The notes under the pieces were generated by a model. The model ran no database searches and had not been told where the DNA came from. It worked only from the letters and a program-made list of their open reading frames with translations. Position numbers and translations under genes: made by a program. Shown piece after piece: positions 20,372-32,031 of a stretch of DNA of 64,000 nt. The DNA comes from Heterohyrax brucei (Eukaryota; Chordata; Mammalia; Hyracoidea; Procaviidae): the NCBI GenBank assembly GCA_028571685.1, contig CM053143.1, forward strand, positions 138,232,829 through 138,296,828, given 5' to 3'. Numbering within the stretch: the first letter of the stretch is position 1; each line of letters opens with the position of its first letter.

Positions 20372-20540
20372 ATTGCCCTGAGATAATTTAGTTAAGAGCT
20401 TGGCTGGCAACCAAAAGACCAGCAGTTAGAATCCACCAGCCACTCCTTGGAAACCACATGGGGAGGTTTTACACTGCCCTATAAGGGTTAATATTAATTG
20501 AACTGACTCAGTGGCAATAGATTTGGTTTAAGTTTTATTT
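20372..20540 (+). mobile_element. AfroSINE
   Basis: Head 'tgccctgagataatttagttaagagcttgg', B-box-like 'cagcagttagaatcc', end 'aactgactcagtggcaatagatttgg'. Confidence 0.85.
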
Positions 20541-20544
20541 TTTA

Positions 20545-20835
20545 TTTTTTCCTGGAACTGAAAATATCCCCTGATATCTTCTTTAAACCAAATGATAATT
20601 TAGCTCAGTAAGTAAAGAGTATCTGTCTTGAGCATTACGCTCTTTTAAGATCTATCTGTGTGGGATCAAACTGACCCAAGCAACTTGAAGTTTACACAGG
20701 AACCTTAGAGTGCAGTGAGTTAATAGAGAAGAAGAACTGAGAAAATGAGGGTGAAAATGGTTGTACAACTCAAAACATGTAAGCAATGCCACTGAATTAC
20801 ACATGTAGAAAAAGTTGGTTTGCTGTATGTTTTGC
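20545..20835. other. Unassigned stretch with a weak tRNA-like segment
   Basis: 'tagctcagtaagtaaagagtatctg' followed by 'gtgggatcaaactgac' (20600-20690) has the look of tRNA A and B boxes, perhaps a decayed SINE head. It is too diverged to be a working tRNA gene. Confidence 0.3.
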
Positions 20836-20848
20836 TGTGTATATTCTT

Positions 20849-21728
20849 TTTTTTAACTGAGACTGAGTAGACGTGTACAATCCAGTTTAATTCGCATGCC
20901 CGCCTATGTGCAGCTCCTGCTGCTCTCCTTGCCCAGTGACAGCACACTCCTCCTTTCTGTTCTATACATGTCATATCTTCTTAAAACTCTCCTGTCCCCT
21001 CTTTACCACCCTCTCTGTTCCCCTCCAGTAAGAGGCCAGTAAGATGACATACTATAGATGCATAGAACCATAAAGTGTACACACAATGTGGTCACTCTGT
21101 GTCATCAAGTCCAATCTATTCCTGTCTCAGGCATCGACCTCAGTAGTGATCTATGGACAGGGGCAACATCAGGTCCAGAGGCCATGCTCCCAGGAGACAA
21201 AGCCTTCAGACCATCATTTGCAGTCTTTTAGTGGAGTTCTCAGAATTCACCCCTTTTATTCTCATTTTGCCAGAGACTCAACTTTTTGTGAGCCCCTTCA
21301 CAGCTGTCATTGGAGGTGGCCAGGCACCATCTGGTTCTTCTGGTCACATATTGATGTAGTCACCCATTCATGTGCATCTTTCTGTCTTCTGGGTTCTCTT
21401 TCTCCCATGTCGTTTTGGTCCTTGGTGATCATCTGTTCCTGCAGAGTTGGGAGCATTTAGTGTACCTCAGATGGCACCTTGTTAGTTTTTAAGATCCCAG
21501 ATGCTATCATCAATACAGGGTGCAGAAGACTCTCTTAGCAATATGCTAGTTACACCAGTTGGCCTCGATGTACCCTTATAGCATGGTCCCTGGACCCCCG
21601 GCCCTGCTACTCTGTCCTTGCAATATTGGGTTAAGATTGGAAGAGTATTCTTGTTATGTTGAAGGCCAGTTAAATTGATCTTCTTTCTCATGTGTGTTGT
21701 CACTGATTTTACCCAACCAAATTTCTAT
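20849..21728 (-). mobile_element. 5'-truncated L1 (3' UTR only)
   Basis: 880 bp bounded by a perfect 13-bp duplication TGTGTATATTCTT (20836-20848 and 21729-21741), with a T-run at the left end as expected for an antisense insertion. The content matches, inverted, the 3' UTR at 15.1-16.07 kb, for example 'ttgcaatattgggttaag'. The forward frame of 124 codons (21086-21460) is a chance frame in the UTR. Confidence 0.95.
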
Positions 21729-21789
21729 TGTGTATATTCTTAATTACAAAATTAATATAATAAAAAACAAGAAAGAAACAAACAAACAA

Positions 21790-22720
21790 ATCAATTCTTC
21801 AGATAGTCTCTAAGTACAGGCAGTGTGTATTTAAGTTTGTGCTTTGCTGTGGTGGAATTTCTTTGATTTTCTTTAGCTTCAGTTTGAACCTGAGCAGAAG
21901 CAATCGATGATCTGTGTTGCAGTGGGCCCTTAACTTGGTCTTGAAAGATAATACTAAGCATCTTTATCATCTCTTTCCACATATATGGACGATTTGATTT
22001 CCTGTGTAAAGTATCTGACAAAGCCCATATATAGCCATCATTTGTGTCGTTGATGAAAAATATTTGTGATGAATAAGTCATTGACCTTGCAGACTTCTAT
22101 CATGCAGTATCTAGCATCTTTCCTAATTACCAAGACTATATTTTACCACTGTTGATCCTTCTTCTTTGTTTCCAACTTTTACATTCAAGTCACCAATAAT
22201 TATCAATACATTCTGATTGCTTATTTGATCAACGTCATACTGCAGCTGTTTGTAAAACTTCCATTTCCTCACCTTTGCCATTAGTGGTTCATGTATATAT
22301 TTGAATAATAGTTGTATGAATTGATCTTTTTTGTAGGTGTATAGATGTTATCCTGTCACTGACATTGTTGTAATGTCCATTTTGACAGTGAACGCAATAC
22401 TGTTCTTTAATTTATCTTTACTGGCGTAATAGACCATATGATTGTCCCATTCAAAACAGCCAATAGTAATTGATTTCAGCAGTATCTGACAATGTTGTGT
22501 TGTGATCCATATGGTTTTCACTGGCTAATTTTCAGATGCAGGTTGCCAGACCTTTCTTACTAGTCTGTCTTAGTCTGGAAGATCCACTGAAACCTGTCCA
22601 CCATAGGTGATCTTGGTAGTATTTGAAATATCAGTGGCATAGTTTCCAGCATTATGGCAACACACAACCATAGTATGACAAACTGAGAGACAGGTGGTAG
22701 TCTCTGTGTCTAGTCTGTGT
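21790..22720 (-). mobile_element. RTE/BovB-like LINE 5' half (endonuclease region)
   Basis: Matches 53.1-54.2 kb of the longer antisense RTE: 'gatgatctgtgttgcagtggg', 'atccttcttctttgtttccaac', 'gtcaccaataattatcaatac' and 'ctgtcttagtctggaagatcc'. This is the endonuclease-coding end. The 3' part, including reverse transcriptase, is absent, which is unusual since RTE copies are normally 5'-truncated. The longest frame is 96 codons; no working ORF. Confidence 0.8.
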
Positions 22721-22766
22721 TTAATTAAGAAGTGATTAGATTTAGAATTCACCTTATTGTGATCTA

Positions 22767-22915
22767 GGAAATGCTGATGGCATAGTGATTAAGTGCTATA
22801 ACTGCTAACCAAAGGGTTGGCAGTTCAAATTTGTCAGGTGCTCCTTCGAAACTTTATGGAGCAGTTCTACTCTGCCTTATAGAGTCACTTTGAGTAAGAG
22901 CAGTGGGAATGCGTT
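22767..22915 (+). mobile_element. AfroSINE
   Basis: Head 'gctgatggcatagtgattaag', body 'ggagcagttctactctgcc', end 'gagtaagagcagtgggaatg'. Confidence 0.88.
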
Positions 22916-22919
22916 TCTG

Positions 22920-23545
22920 TGATCTAATTAACATGACAATGAAAATCCTGTTTCCAAGTAGGATTATGTCCACAGGAATAGGGGTTAGGACTTCAACACA
23001 TATTTGGGGAAGGCATAATTAAATCCATACAGATTATATTACCTCCTATAAACCTTTGAGGACTCTATATTGCTTGCTGAATATAGTTGGGCTTCTTGGT
23101 TATTACCTCCAAGTCTCTTCACAGCTTGGTCCCAACTGATTCTTCCATTATGCTTTGCATTTCTCTCCTAATTCACAAACCTTGCCTATCAACCAAAATG
23201 AATTGTTGACTTGCTTTGATTCACATTGCTCTGTTCTTCTTAAATATCTTTCATTCTCATCTCTGCTTGTCAGAATTCCTGAAGACATAGTCCACATGCC
23301 CTCTCCTCAGTGGAATGGTCTTCACTTTTCTGGTCAGAGAAGTTTCTCCCTCTTCCCAGTATCAAACACACAATTTATGTAAATCTCAGAGAACTGACCT
23401 CCCCTTTGTACCTCTTATGGTTATTTTTACGGATGATTTGTCTTCTCTAATGAGAGGGAAAACACTCAGATGAATACATAGCCATAACCCTGAAAGTTTT
23501 AGAGAAAAGAAAAGTATTTAAGAGGTCTACTTTTTTTTCTTCTTA
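22920..23545. other. No gene; weak L2-like part
   Basis: From 23060 to 23440, 'ctccaagtctcttcacagcttggtcccaactg' and 'gagaagtttctccctcttcc' follow the L2 3' order loosely. The rest is unassigned. Confidence 0.4.
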
Positions 23546-23550
23546 TGTTG

Positions 23551-24051
23551 TGTTTTAGTCAGCTAGGTTGCTCTAACAGAAATACCACAGAGCGGATGGC
23601 TTTAACAAAGAAAGATTTATTCTTACATAGTCCGGTAGGTTGCAAGTCCATATTCAGGGTGTCCACTCCAGGGAAAGACTTTCCCCTTGTCGGCTCTGGT
23701 GGAAAGTCCGGTATTGCATCAGTCTTTGTCCAGGGAGCGTCCTCACACAAGAACCTCTGGTCTGAAGGACGCGCTCTGCTCCGGGTGCTGCTTGCTTGAT
23801 GGTAGCGAGGTTCTCAAATTGTCCTTTGTTTCTTTTTCCCTTTATTCCTTGCAAGCTAGAAGCATTAAAGGTGGGGCAAGCTGTATTCCAGGGAAACTCC
23901 CCTTACAGCAGGAATTTACAGCCCCACCCTAATCCTTTAACATACAGGTTAGCAAAACCACACAATGGAGGACAGCCCCAAGATACTGGGAACCATATCC
24001 CAGCCATGTGGCTGCACACATTTTTGGGGGGACACAATTCGAACCATGACA
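23551..24051 (-). mobile_element. MLT1/MaLR-like solo LTR
   Basis: 501 bp with a perfect 5-bp duplication TGTTG (23546-23550 and 24052-24056). Antisense terminal 'cacaattcgaaccatgaca' and 'tgttttagtcagctagg'. This is one of the best-preserved copies. Overlapping frames of 60-100 codons on both strands reflect its GC content, not genes. Confidence 0.9.
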
Positions 24052-24152
24052 TGTTGGGAGTCTCATTCCTTGTGTATTTTATGCTCATGCATCATCAGCC
24101 ACGTTAGCCTAGTAACCAGATTGTTTCTATAGCTCTAGATTGTCCCTGATTT

Positions 24153-24763
24153 CTTCTTCCTTTTTTAATATCATGATTAAGTGAAAGTATATAATCCAAA
24201 TTGATTTTGAATACCTGCCTGTCTGCAGCTCATTCTGCTCTCCTTGCCTGGTGACAGCACCCTCCCTTTCATTCTATACTTGTTGTGTCCTCCTAACAAG
24301 CTCCTGTTCCCTCCTCTATGCCCTCTTCTCTCCCATCTAGAAAGACACCAGTAGGACAGCATCCTATAAATGCACAGAACCATAAAGTACACACACCTTA
24401 TGGTCACATCATGTACCCAAGTCCCACCCATTTTTGTCTGAAGACTTAAACTCAGTAGTATTTTCTGGACAGGGGCAGCAGTAGATCTAGCAGCAATGAT
24501 TGCAGAGGGTCTCCCAGGCTGTCAGACCATCAGTTGTAGTTTTTTAGTAGAGTTCTGGAGCTGCATCCCTCTTTTTCTCTTGTCATCACAGGGACTAAAC
24601 ATTGTTTGCCCTATCATGGCTGTCTTTGGTGGTGGTCGGGCACCATCTGATTCTTCCAGTCCCATGTTGATGCAGTCTCCCATTCACATGGATTCTCCTG
24701 TCTACTGAGCTGTTTTCCCTTTGTCTTTGTTGTTCTGGGTGATCATCAGTTCCAGATGAGTTG
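24153..24763 (-). mobile_element. 5'-truncated L1 (3' UTR only)
   Basis: 611 bp bounded by a perfect 17-bp duplication TAGATTGTCCCTGATTT (24136-24152 and 24764-24780). It begins with a T-rich run and carries the same antisense 3' UTR as at 20.9 kb ('ctccttgcctggtgacagcac'). Confidence 0.95.
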
Positions 24764-24780
24764 TAGATTGTCCCTGATTT

Positions 24781-25054
24781 TAATCCTGAAACTTGCATGT
24801 GTTTTTTTGCAATGAGCTTCAGGATTCCACTTTGCTTCTCTTCTGTGTTTAGGAAAAAGAAAAGCAGGGAGTTGGTAAACACACCCTGGGGAGCTTCCCC
24901 AAGTAGGCAGTGAGACACTTTGATCATTAGTTATGCTAAGTGCCTTCCTTTCTGCAGCCTCATGCTGTTTTGAGGAAGCAGAAGTGGCTACTCCCCCCAT
25001 AATCAGGGAACCATGAGAATTTTTTATAGCTTTTATTTTCTGCAAATTGCAGAA
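24781..25054. other. Single-copy-looking stretch
   Basis: No recognised element or gene. Confidence 0.4.
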
Positions 25055-25428
25055 GAATTGATGCATTTAAATTATAGTGTTGGTGAATAATACAGAATAT
25101 ATGGTGGACTGACAGCAGAATAAACAAACCAGTCTTAGAGGAAATTCAACGAGAACACTCCTTAGAAGCAAGAATAGAGAGACTTTACCTCAGATACATA
25201 GGGTATGTCATCAGGAAAGATCAATTGCTAGAAAAGGACACCATGTTTGGTAAAGTACAGGGTTAGAGAAAATGAGGGCTACTCTCATTGAGATAGACAA
25301 AAGAGATGCAGTCATGGATAAAACATGCCAATGGTCATAAAGATAGTGCAGGATCATGCAGTGTTTCATTCTCTTATACTTAAGGTCACCATGAATCAGA
25401 ACTGACTCAATGGCAGCTAGCAATTCAA
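25055..25428 (+). mobile_element. RTE/BovB-like LINE, 3' 370 bp
   Basis: 'atatatggtggactgacagcagaataaacaaacc' encodes the 'WTDSRINKP' type segment; 'tatgtcatcaggaaagatcaattgc' and 'aactgactcaatggcagctagcaa' complete the 3' end in sense orientation. Confidence 0.85.
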
Positions 25429-25429
25429 A

Positions 25430-25858
25430 ACTATACAATCTAGAACAGGACTTTTTAGCTCTCAGTTTCTGCTAACTGGGCAGGGGAAGAGAACAAGCTT
25501 CCTATCTGTGGTGCTGTGTCGTTGAGAATCTTCTGCCATCTACATCTTGATATGATCATTTCACCTGGTATTCTCTTAGAAATTCTTTCCTATATCACAG
25601 AATTCTAAGACTGTCAAAATGAATACCACTAAAAGCACCACAGTGCAATCCATGGCAACTGGAATTCCATGGGACTGCCTTGCTTTTCTGGGTCTTATAA
25701 GTTTTCTACTTTTGAGAGGAAAATAAAAGTGTAACTACTTTCCTAATGCTCATTTTAGTGAGAAATATTTGAGTTTTCCTTCTGTAACTGATTTCTGCTG
25801 ATGCAGAGTCCAGCTTTCACAGGTTTTACTGGAATATGTTGACATAGTTAGGGAGGTA
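25430..25858. other. Single-copy-looking stretch
   Basis: No recognised element or gene. Confidence 0.4.
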
Positions 25859-25862
25859 AAAA

Positions 25863-26010
25863 CAAAACAAAACTCATTGCTGTCGAATCAGCTCTGACAT
25901 TGTAGAACTGCCCCATCAGGTTTCCAAGGAGTGCCTAGTGGATCCAAACTGCCAGCCTTTTGATTAGCAGCTGTAACACTTAACCACGACACCACCAGGT
26001 TTCCAAGGCA
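25863..26010 (-). mobile_element. AfroSINE
   Basis: 'aactcattgctgtcgaatcag' to 'gacaccaccaggtttcc'. A deletion removes the 'catagtgaccc' segment. Confidence 0.88.
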
Positions 26011-26254
26011 ACTTGTTTCTTCAGTGTTCCCTCTAATCTTTTTGCACACTAGGGCTCACACCAACAAAGTACGGTTGGTGGTTGAAAGCAAACTTCATTT
26101 CCTTCCTAGCTTTGAATTCTTTGACTCTTGTGAGAGTGGCCTAGCTTAAGCTGGAATGCAAGCCTCTTGGCTTGCCATGAATCACAAGAGATTGCAGGGG
26201 GTGTGCAAGTAGAAGATTCCACAGCCAATCAACTCTAACAGAGGAACTCTTGTC

Positions 26255-26299
26255 TCTTATGAATCAGAACTGACTTGACAGCAATAGGTTTGGCTTTCT
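26255..26299 (+). mobile_element. AfroSINE 3' fragment
   Basis: 'tatgaatcagaactgacttgacagcaataggtttgg' is the SINE 3' end only. Confidence 0.7.
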
Positions 26300-26529
26300 G
26301 GTTAGACATCTGTTACCTACCCTTTCTAGTCTTCTCAGTGTTCTTTACCACCTGTCCTTAAGTCTTCCTTTCTGTCTGACCCTGCGTGGCGATAGCATTT
26401 CTGCTGAGTGGCTGGTGAATGCCTGGCACTAGAATCCTGATCTGTTATGGAAAACCTTGAGGCCTACACACTAAACATCTTGGTCTGAGAATGGCTGCCC
26501 AGTGGGTTTCAGTTTGACACAAGGCCTGG

Positions 26530-27180
26530 AGCAAGTTTTGATGAGCACCTCCTATCTGTTGGGCACTAAGAAAATTAGGTCAAAGGCAACCACAGTACAG
26601 TGGGGGAGAGGGCAGATGGAGGGAAAAGCAATTAATTGCTAATCCCATGTTCAAGGAGCTTATGACCCTTGAGAGACATGGAAACAACCCACCATTAAAA
26701 AATACATAGAAAATAACTATTTGTTATAGGTATCTTGTGCAGTAGGGACCTAGGTAAAGAATGATAAATGCCATCTGGAGATCTCTGAAGTAGATCTCTA
26801 GAAAGGTGAAATTTAGTTTGAATCTTACACGGTGAGTTGACATTTTGGTAGGTGAAGAACAAGGAGAGAGGTAATCTAGGTTGGAGAAATGGAATGAATA
26901 TGACACAGACACTTAAAAACACATGGTATATTCAGCTAACAGTCACTTGAGCTTGGAGGATGGGGTGTATAGAGACATATAAGATGTTGCAGTAGGAAAG
27001 GTTGGGTTGGTGCTTGACTTTAGATGATCTTATATATGATAACAAGGACACCGAACTTTATACCGCAGGAAAGGGAGTCGCTGAAGTTTTCTAAGGAGGG
27101 GAGTCACCTGAACTATATGGTGTTTTAGAAACCTCATTCTGGCAGCAGTGCAAAGAATGGGCTGATGGGGAGAAACAGAG
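26530..27180 (-). mobile_element. L2 LINE 3' region
   Basis: Antisense L2 order can be followed: 'gttgggcactaag', 'caaggagcttatgaccc', 'gttgcagtaggaaagg', 'ggaggggagtcacctg' and 'aacctcattctggcagcagtg'. Highly diverged. Confidence 0.55.
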
Positions 27181-28460
27181 AGCAGAGAAACTAGTAAGAA
27201 GCTTATCTAAACAGGAAATAAGGGAGCCTAAAACAGGATGATAGAAGCCACTCAAGAATTTCATTATTCTTTCTCTTAGTCTATAAATGGTTGGTTTGCA
27301 GAGTTAAAAGGTGACAGTGATAATTTCAGTTTTTAAAGGCAGACATGAAGAGGGCACTTCAAAATTCTATATCCGATTTTTAGTGGCAATGTAACAGTTA
27401 TGCTTATGGTTTTTTAAGGCCACCTTGGTGACAACATAGAAGAAAAAGTCTTAACAAGTCACAGTTCAGTTTGAGGAGCTAGATATAATCTTAAAAAAAA
27501 ACCAACGACACAATGCAATACATCAGATAAGGGATTGTTTTCCTCCATCCTTTCTTTTTTTATTTGGTAAGAAGAATTCTATTAGCTTTGTTAATGGTGA
27601 TGACATCAACAACTCCTGGCAGGAGGCCAAAAGAGGGAGAGGCTCTTAGATCTTTTCAAGGGTACTTGATCATAAGTTGCAAGTTTGCCACACTCAAAGC
27701 CTTAAATCTTTGCTTGTTATATGAAATATGAAATTGAGTACAAACACTCTCTAGTAATGTATAACCTATTCAGTTACATTCCAGCTAGTTTTGTGAGGCA
27801 TCAGTGCCTTTGTGATGATCCTTGCCTTTACCCACAAGCAGGAGAGATAAAGTAGTTACTCCCACAAGAGTGCTTGATGAGAAACCCTCTCAGTGAAGTA
27901 CCGCCATTGAGATAAACAGCTGAGAGTCAAATGAAATAATCCTCATGAATTATTGCCTTTGTTTTCCTTAGGTTGTCGGCAATACAGTTGATTTCCCGTT
28001 CAGATCCGTCTGTAAAGTATCTAATCTGAAATACTGGGAGAATAATTACATAGGTGAAAGCACTCAGCCGACGAGTCCCGGTACATGTAGTTAACTTGAT
28101 AAAAAATTAGTTTTCTTTCCTCTCCCCCCGAGTCTGATTCCTCATCAGAACTTCGCTTCTTTCTCAGATGGGTTCATCATTCATTCCAGGGTCCTCATGG
28201 TATTGCTTCCTTTTTTATCTTTTAGTCTCCCTTTCGCTTTCCTCCGCACTGATGATTTCTCATGCCATCTGTCTGCTCCTTCCTCAGAGGACTTCTTGTT
28301 CATCCTTTCTTCTGCTTCTTGATACTGAGTGTTTGCTTCTTTTGACTTTAACAGACAGGTGAAGTTTCCAGTTAAAGTCTCTGCTGGGTTTATTACACAA
28401 ATCTTATGTTCCTTCTTCTAAACTGAAAAGGCAGGTGGTTACTCCCCACCCGCATTAAAA
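27181..28460. other. Single-copy stretch, no gene seen
   Basis: About 1.3 kb without recognised repeats. A CpG-bearing patch at 28065-28090 ('agccgacgagtcccggtac') stands out in otherwise AT-rich DNA. No exon supported. Confidence 0.45.
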
Positions 28461-28469
28461 AATTTGTAC

Positions 28470-29200
28470 AGTAAACATGTATAACTTTTTTCATTTTGCC
28501 ATTTTCAAGTGTACAGTTCAGTGGCATTAACTGCACCCAGAACGTGAAACCATCACCACTATCTAGTTCCAATGCTTTTCTACTGCCTTGAACAGAAATT
28601 CCATATCTATTAAGCAACAACTCTCTATTGTCCCTTCTGCTAGCCCCTGGTAACTTCTAATTTATTCTACATCTATAAATTTACCTATACTAGATATTTC
28701 ATGTACAGCCAGAAGTCTTCTTAGAAGAAAGGATGGTGAGACTTTGGACATGTTATCAGGAGGTACCAGTCCCTGGAAAAAGACATCATGCTTTGTATAG
28801 TAGAGGGTCCATGAAAACGAGGAAGACCCTCAACTAAGTGTACACAGTGTCTGCATCAATGGGCTTAATCACTGTAATGACTGTAAAGATGATGCTGGAT
28901 TGGGCAGTGGTTGTTTTCACTGAGTTGGCACAGACTCAGTGGCACCTAACAGCAACAACAGATATTTCATGTAAACAAGTCATACAATATTTGTCCTTAT
29001 TTCACCTAACATAATGTTTTCCAGTTTCATTCATTTAGTGGCATATACCAGTACTTTTTTTGACTTTTTATGACTAAATAATATTCCATAATAGTGTGTG
29101 TAGATCACATTTTGCTTGTTCTTTCATCTGTGGGTGGGTACTTAGGTTGTGAACAGTGCTGAAAATAAACGTTGGTGGCCAAGTATCCATTTGATTCCCT
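28470..29200 (-). mobile_element. Old L1 (L1M-type) 3' end, split by an RTE
   Basis: 'tacagttcagtggcattaactgc', 'gtgaaaccatcaccac' and 'catctataaatttacctatac' before the insert. 'catacaatatttgtcc', 'cctaacataatgttttccag' and 'ggtgggtacttaggttgtgaacag' after it. Classic antisense L1M order. Confidence 0.78.
28706..28959 (+). mobile_element. RTE/BovB-like LINE, 3' 254 bp, with duplication
   Basis: Flanked by a perfect 14-bp duplication AGATATTTCATGTA (28692-28705 and 28960-28973). Sense orientation, beginning inside the ORF C-terminus ('ggacatgttatcaggaggtaccagtccctgg') and ending 'ggcacctaacagcaacaac'. It defines the RTE 3' boundary. Confidence 0.95.
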
Positions 29201-29204
29201 GTGA

Positions 29205-29750
29205 AAAGCACTCAAATCTAATGTTTTATATTTTCTTTATTTCTTTTGGTCATCTCCCACTCTCTGTGGATAATACCCATTGTTTTTGAGCTACTTTCCT
29301 ATAGTCCTAGGGAAAAAGTTCCCTAGCCCAGTGTCTGTTAGGTAGATACAAGAATTTTACTACTAAACTTTATAAACAGACTAATCTGTATCTGATTATC
29401 ATCACAGGTACTGTTATAGATAATTGGCCAAGCCAGCTTTTGCCAACAAGTTATTAATTTCCTCATCACTGTGCACAAGCCAGAACTCACAGGAAGCTAG
29501 ATTTCAGATCAGCTATTCTGAGTGAAGCTAGACTCCGGAATAACTTTTGAAGGCAATTCCAAAGAAGTTGTTTCATTTTTGTCTTCCAAGAGCACACGTT
29601 CTCTTGTTTGGAGAGGATGACTGATCTGAGTGGAACTTAAGGTCAGGCCCTGGAAACCTATGTCGGTTCCTCTCCCTTTATAAGGAGGACCGGAACATTC
29701 ACGTATTTATTCAGAAAGTGTGCTGTGCTCAGTCTGCTCTCTGCCAAAGA
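29205..29750. other. Single-copy-looking stretch
   Basis: No recognised element or gene. Confidence 0.4.
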
Positions 29751-29756
29751 AAAAAG

Positions 29757-30432
29757 AAACAGAAAGCACCAAACTCCTCCAACTTATGGTGACTCTATAA
29801 AATAGTGTAGAACTTTCCCACAAAGTTTCCAAAGAGCATGTGGTGGATGTGAATGGCCAACTTATCGGTTAGCAGCCAAAATCTTTTTTTAAAAAACATT
29901 CCATTGTGCTTTAAGTGAAAGTTTACAATCCAAGTCTTTATCATACAAAAGCTTGTATACACACTGCTATGTAACTGTAACTGCTCTCCCCTTGCTGTGA
30001 CAGCACGCTCCTCCTTTCCACTCTGTATTTCCTGTGTCCAGGCAGCCAGCTCCTGTGCTCCCTCTGCCTTCTCATCTTGCCACTGGACAGGAGCTGCCCA
30101 GTTAGTCTTATGTACCTACTTAAGCCAAGAAGCACATTCTTTGCCAGTATCATTTTATCTCTTGTAGTACAGTCCAGTCTTTGCCTGAAGAGTTAGCTTC
30201 AGGAATGGTTCAGTTCTGGGCTAACAGAGACTCTGGGTCCATGTCTTCTGAGGATTCTCCAGTCTGTTGGATCCTGTAGTCTGGTCTTTTTCATAGCGTT
30301 TGATTCTGCACACCATTTTCCTTCCACTGTGTCAGAGACTCTACGTTCTATTGCCACTGAGGACAGCCACGGTTGACGGCTTGGCACCATTTAGTTCTTC
30401 TAGCAGCTGAACTCTTAATCACCAAGCCAGGA
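29757..30432 (-). mobile_element. AfroSINE split by an L1 3' UTR
   Basis: The SINE 3' part occupies 29757-29884 ('accaaactcctccaacttatgg' to 'ggttagcagccaaaatc'). Its head resumes near 30400 with 'tagcagctgaactcttaatcaccaagcc'. The overlapping 'tagcagc..aa.tc' on both sides is the diverged L1 target duplication. Confidence 0.8.
29885..30399 (-). mobile_element. L1-type 3' UTR, second subfamily
   Basis: T-run and 'cattccattgtgctttaagtgaaagtttacaatcc' open the element, the antisense of an L1 polyadenylation end. The remainder matches the subfamily at 19.6-20.3 kb in inverse. A 14-bp diverged target duplication (11 of 14 matching) lies in the host AfroSINE. Confidence 0.78.
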
Positions 30433-30434
30433 GG

Positions 30435-30832
30435 GTTCTTTGGTGTTTTACCAAAGATTTTTGGAGATATAATGATCGTGAGCAAATAGCATGAGGCAAC
30501 AACAGAACAATTTGTACTAGGTGCTTTATAGATACTACTACGTAGTATAATGCTTTACCGGTGAGGCAGTGGAGCCTCAGAAACAGTAATGATGTTCCTT
30601 TGAGTAGCGTTCTGAGATTCAGTCCCAACTGTACATGACTTCCATGCTTCCTCCCATTGTTTTCCTCATTAGGCAATCCATTGTTTTATTTTATTACACT
30701 CTGAATCCTTAGCTATATTTTGCAGATAAAATACATCCTGATGATAATTTCCTAGTCCATGTAGTGAACTATGCCTTTTTAATTACCAATATGGAATTTT
30801 GGTTCTACTAGATAGTATGGCTGTTATTTCAA
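30435..30832. other. Mostly single-copy stretch
   Basis: A weak MIR-like piece near 30525-30640 ('gaggcagtggagcctcag'). No gene seen. Confidence 0.4.
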
Positions 30833-31401
30833 AAAAAAAAATTTTCCATTGTATATATGATTAATGACATCAATTTCATCAATCATGTTGTGCAACCACC
30901 ACTTTTTGTCACTGCCAAATTTCCTATCACCATGAACAAACATTCATTAAATAAAACTTTCCCTTTCCCGCTCTCTCCCATCCCTGGAACTGTTGTTAGG
31001 TGTCATCAAGTCAGTTCCTACTTGTGGCAACCTTATGCACAACAGAACAATAAAACACAGCTCAATCCTGGGCCATTCTCACAATTATTATTATGTTTGA
31101 GCCCTTTGTTGCAGCCACTGTGCCAGTTCATCTCATTGAGGGTTTTCCTCTTTTTCAGTGACTGTCTACTTTATCATGCATGATATCCTTTTCCAGGAAC
31201 TGGTTCCTCCTGCTAACATGATACAAAGTCTCACCATCCTCACTTCCAAGGAGAATTCTGGCTGTACTATATATAAGACAAATTTGTTCATTCCTTTGAT
31301 AGTCCATGGTGTATTCAATATCCTTCATCAACAACATAATGCAAAACCATCAATTCTTCTTCAATCTTCTTTATTCATTGTCCGTGGCACACAAAAATAC
31401 A

Positions 31402-32031
31402 ATGTACCTATATGTACATGTGAGTACATGTGTATACACATACATGTAGACATATGTGTCAACATACATGATGTCTGACAATTAAGTCAATGTGCTTAAC
31501 TGTTCTAAGTGCTACATACTTCATTGCTGAACACCAGCTACTGTCACCTTTGAAGTACTTTCCTTGGGAAACTATGCACTGATGCCAGCTCCCGGTTCAC
31601 CCTTCAAAGCAATTTTGGAACTCTTTTCTGGAAAGGCCATTGCACTTAGTGACACAGTGGCAAGTTCACAAACTTAATTGTATGGTTGTCTGTGAGAGAG
31701 TTTTTAGCTAGTAAATGAATAACTGTATTGGAATTCTCTCTCTACTCACCTGATCTGTCCTCTGGTGACTCTTTTATTTACCTGAAGATAAAGGCAATAT
31801 TGAAAGGAAGACATTTTGATGACAGAACATCAAGGGTAATACAACAGCTCTGATGGCCATTCCAGAAGAAGAGTTCCAAAATTGCTTTGAAGGGTGGACT
31901 AGGGTCTGGTGTTGGTGTATAGCTCCCCAAGGGGAGTACTTTGAAGTTGACTGTAGTGATATTCAGCAATGAGGTGCATAGCATTTTTTCTAGGATGAGT
32001 TCACGAACTCAACTGACAGTCCTCGTATGAG
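31402..32031. mobile_element. Foldback mariner derivative
   Basis: Both ends carry the same ~165-bp mariner 3' terminal segment in opposite orientation (31471-31642 and 31850-32017, roughly 75% identical), ending in TIR-like 'ctgacaattaag' and 'cttaattgtcag'-type text. Between them on the plus strand is a further transposase C-terminal stretch. A short (TACATG)-type repeat forms the left border. It interrupts the RTE at 31385/32032, next to 'ta'. Confidence 0.8.
31690..31985 (+). pseudogene. Mariner transposase C-terminal remnant
   Basis: In one forward frame, with stops, it reads 'SVREFLASK', 'ITVLEFSLYSPDLSSGDSF' and 'LKGRHFDDRTS'; after a frameshift it continues with the 'EFQNCFEGWTR' type ending. 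YSPDL..D carries the last catalytic Asp of the mariner DDD triad. The N-terminal DNA-binding domain and the first two catalytic Asp are absent. It is not functional. Confidence 0.78.

Noticed and set aside
20600-20690. Possible tRNA gene
   Set aside because: A- and B-box-like text is present but the arms do not pair and there is no terminator; at best a decayed SINE head.
21086-21460. 124-codon forward frame
   Set aside because: Lies wholly inside an antisense L1 3' UTR bounded by a target duplication.
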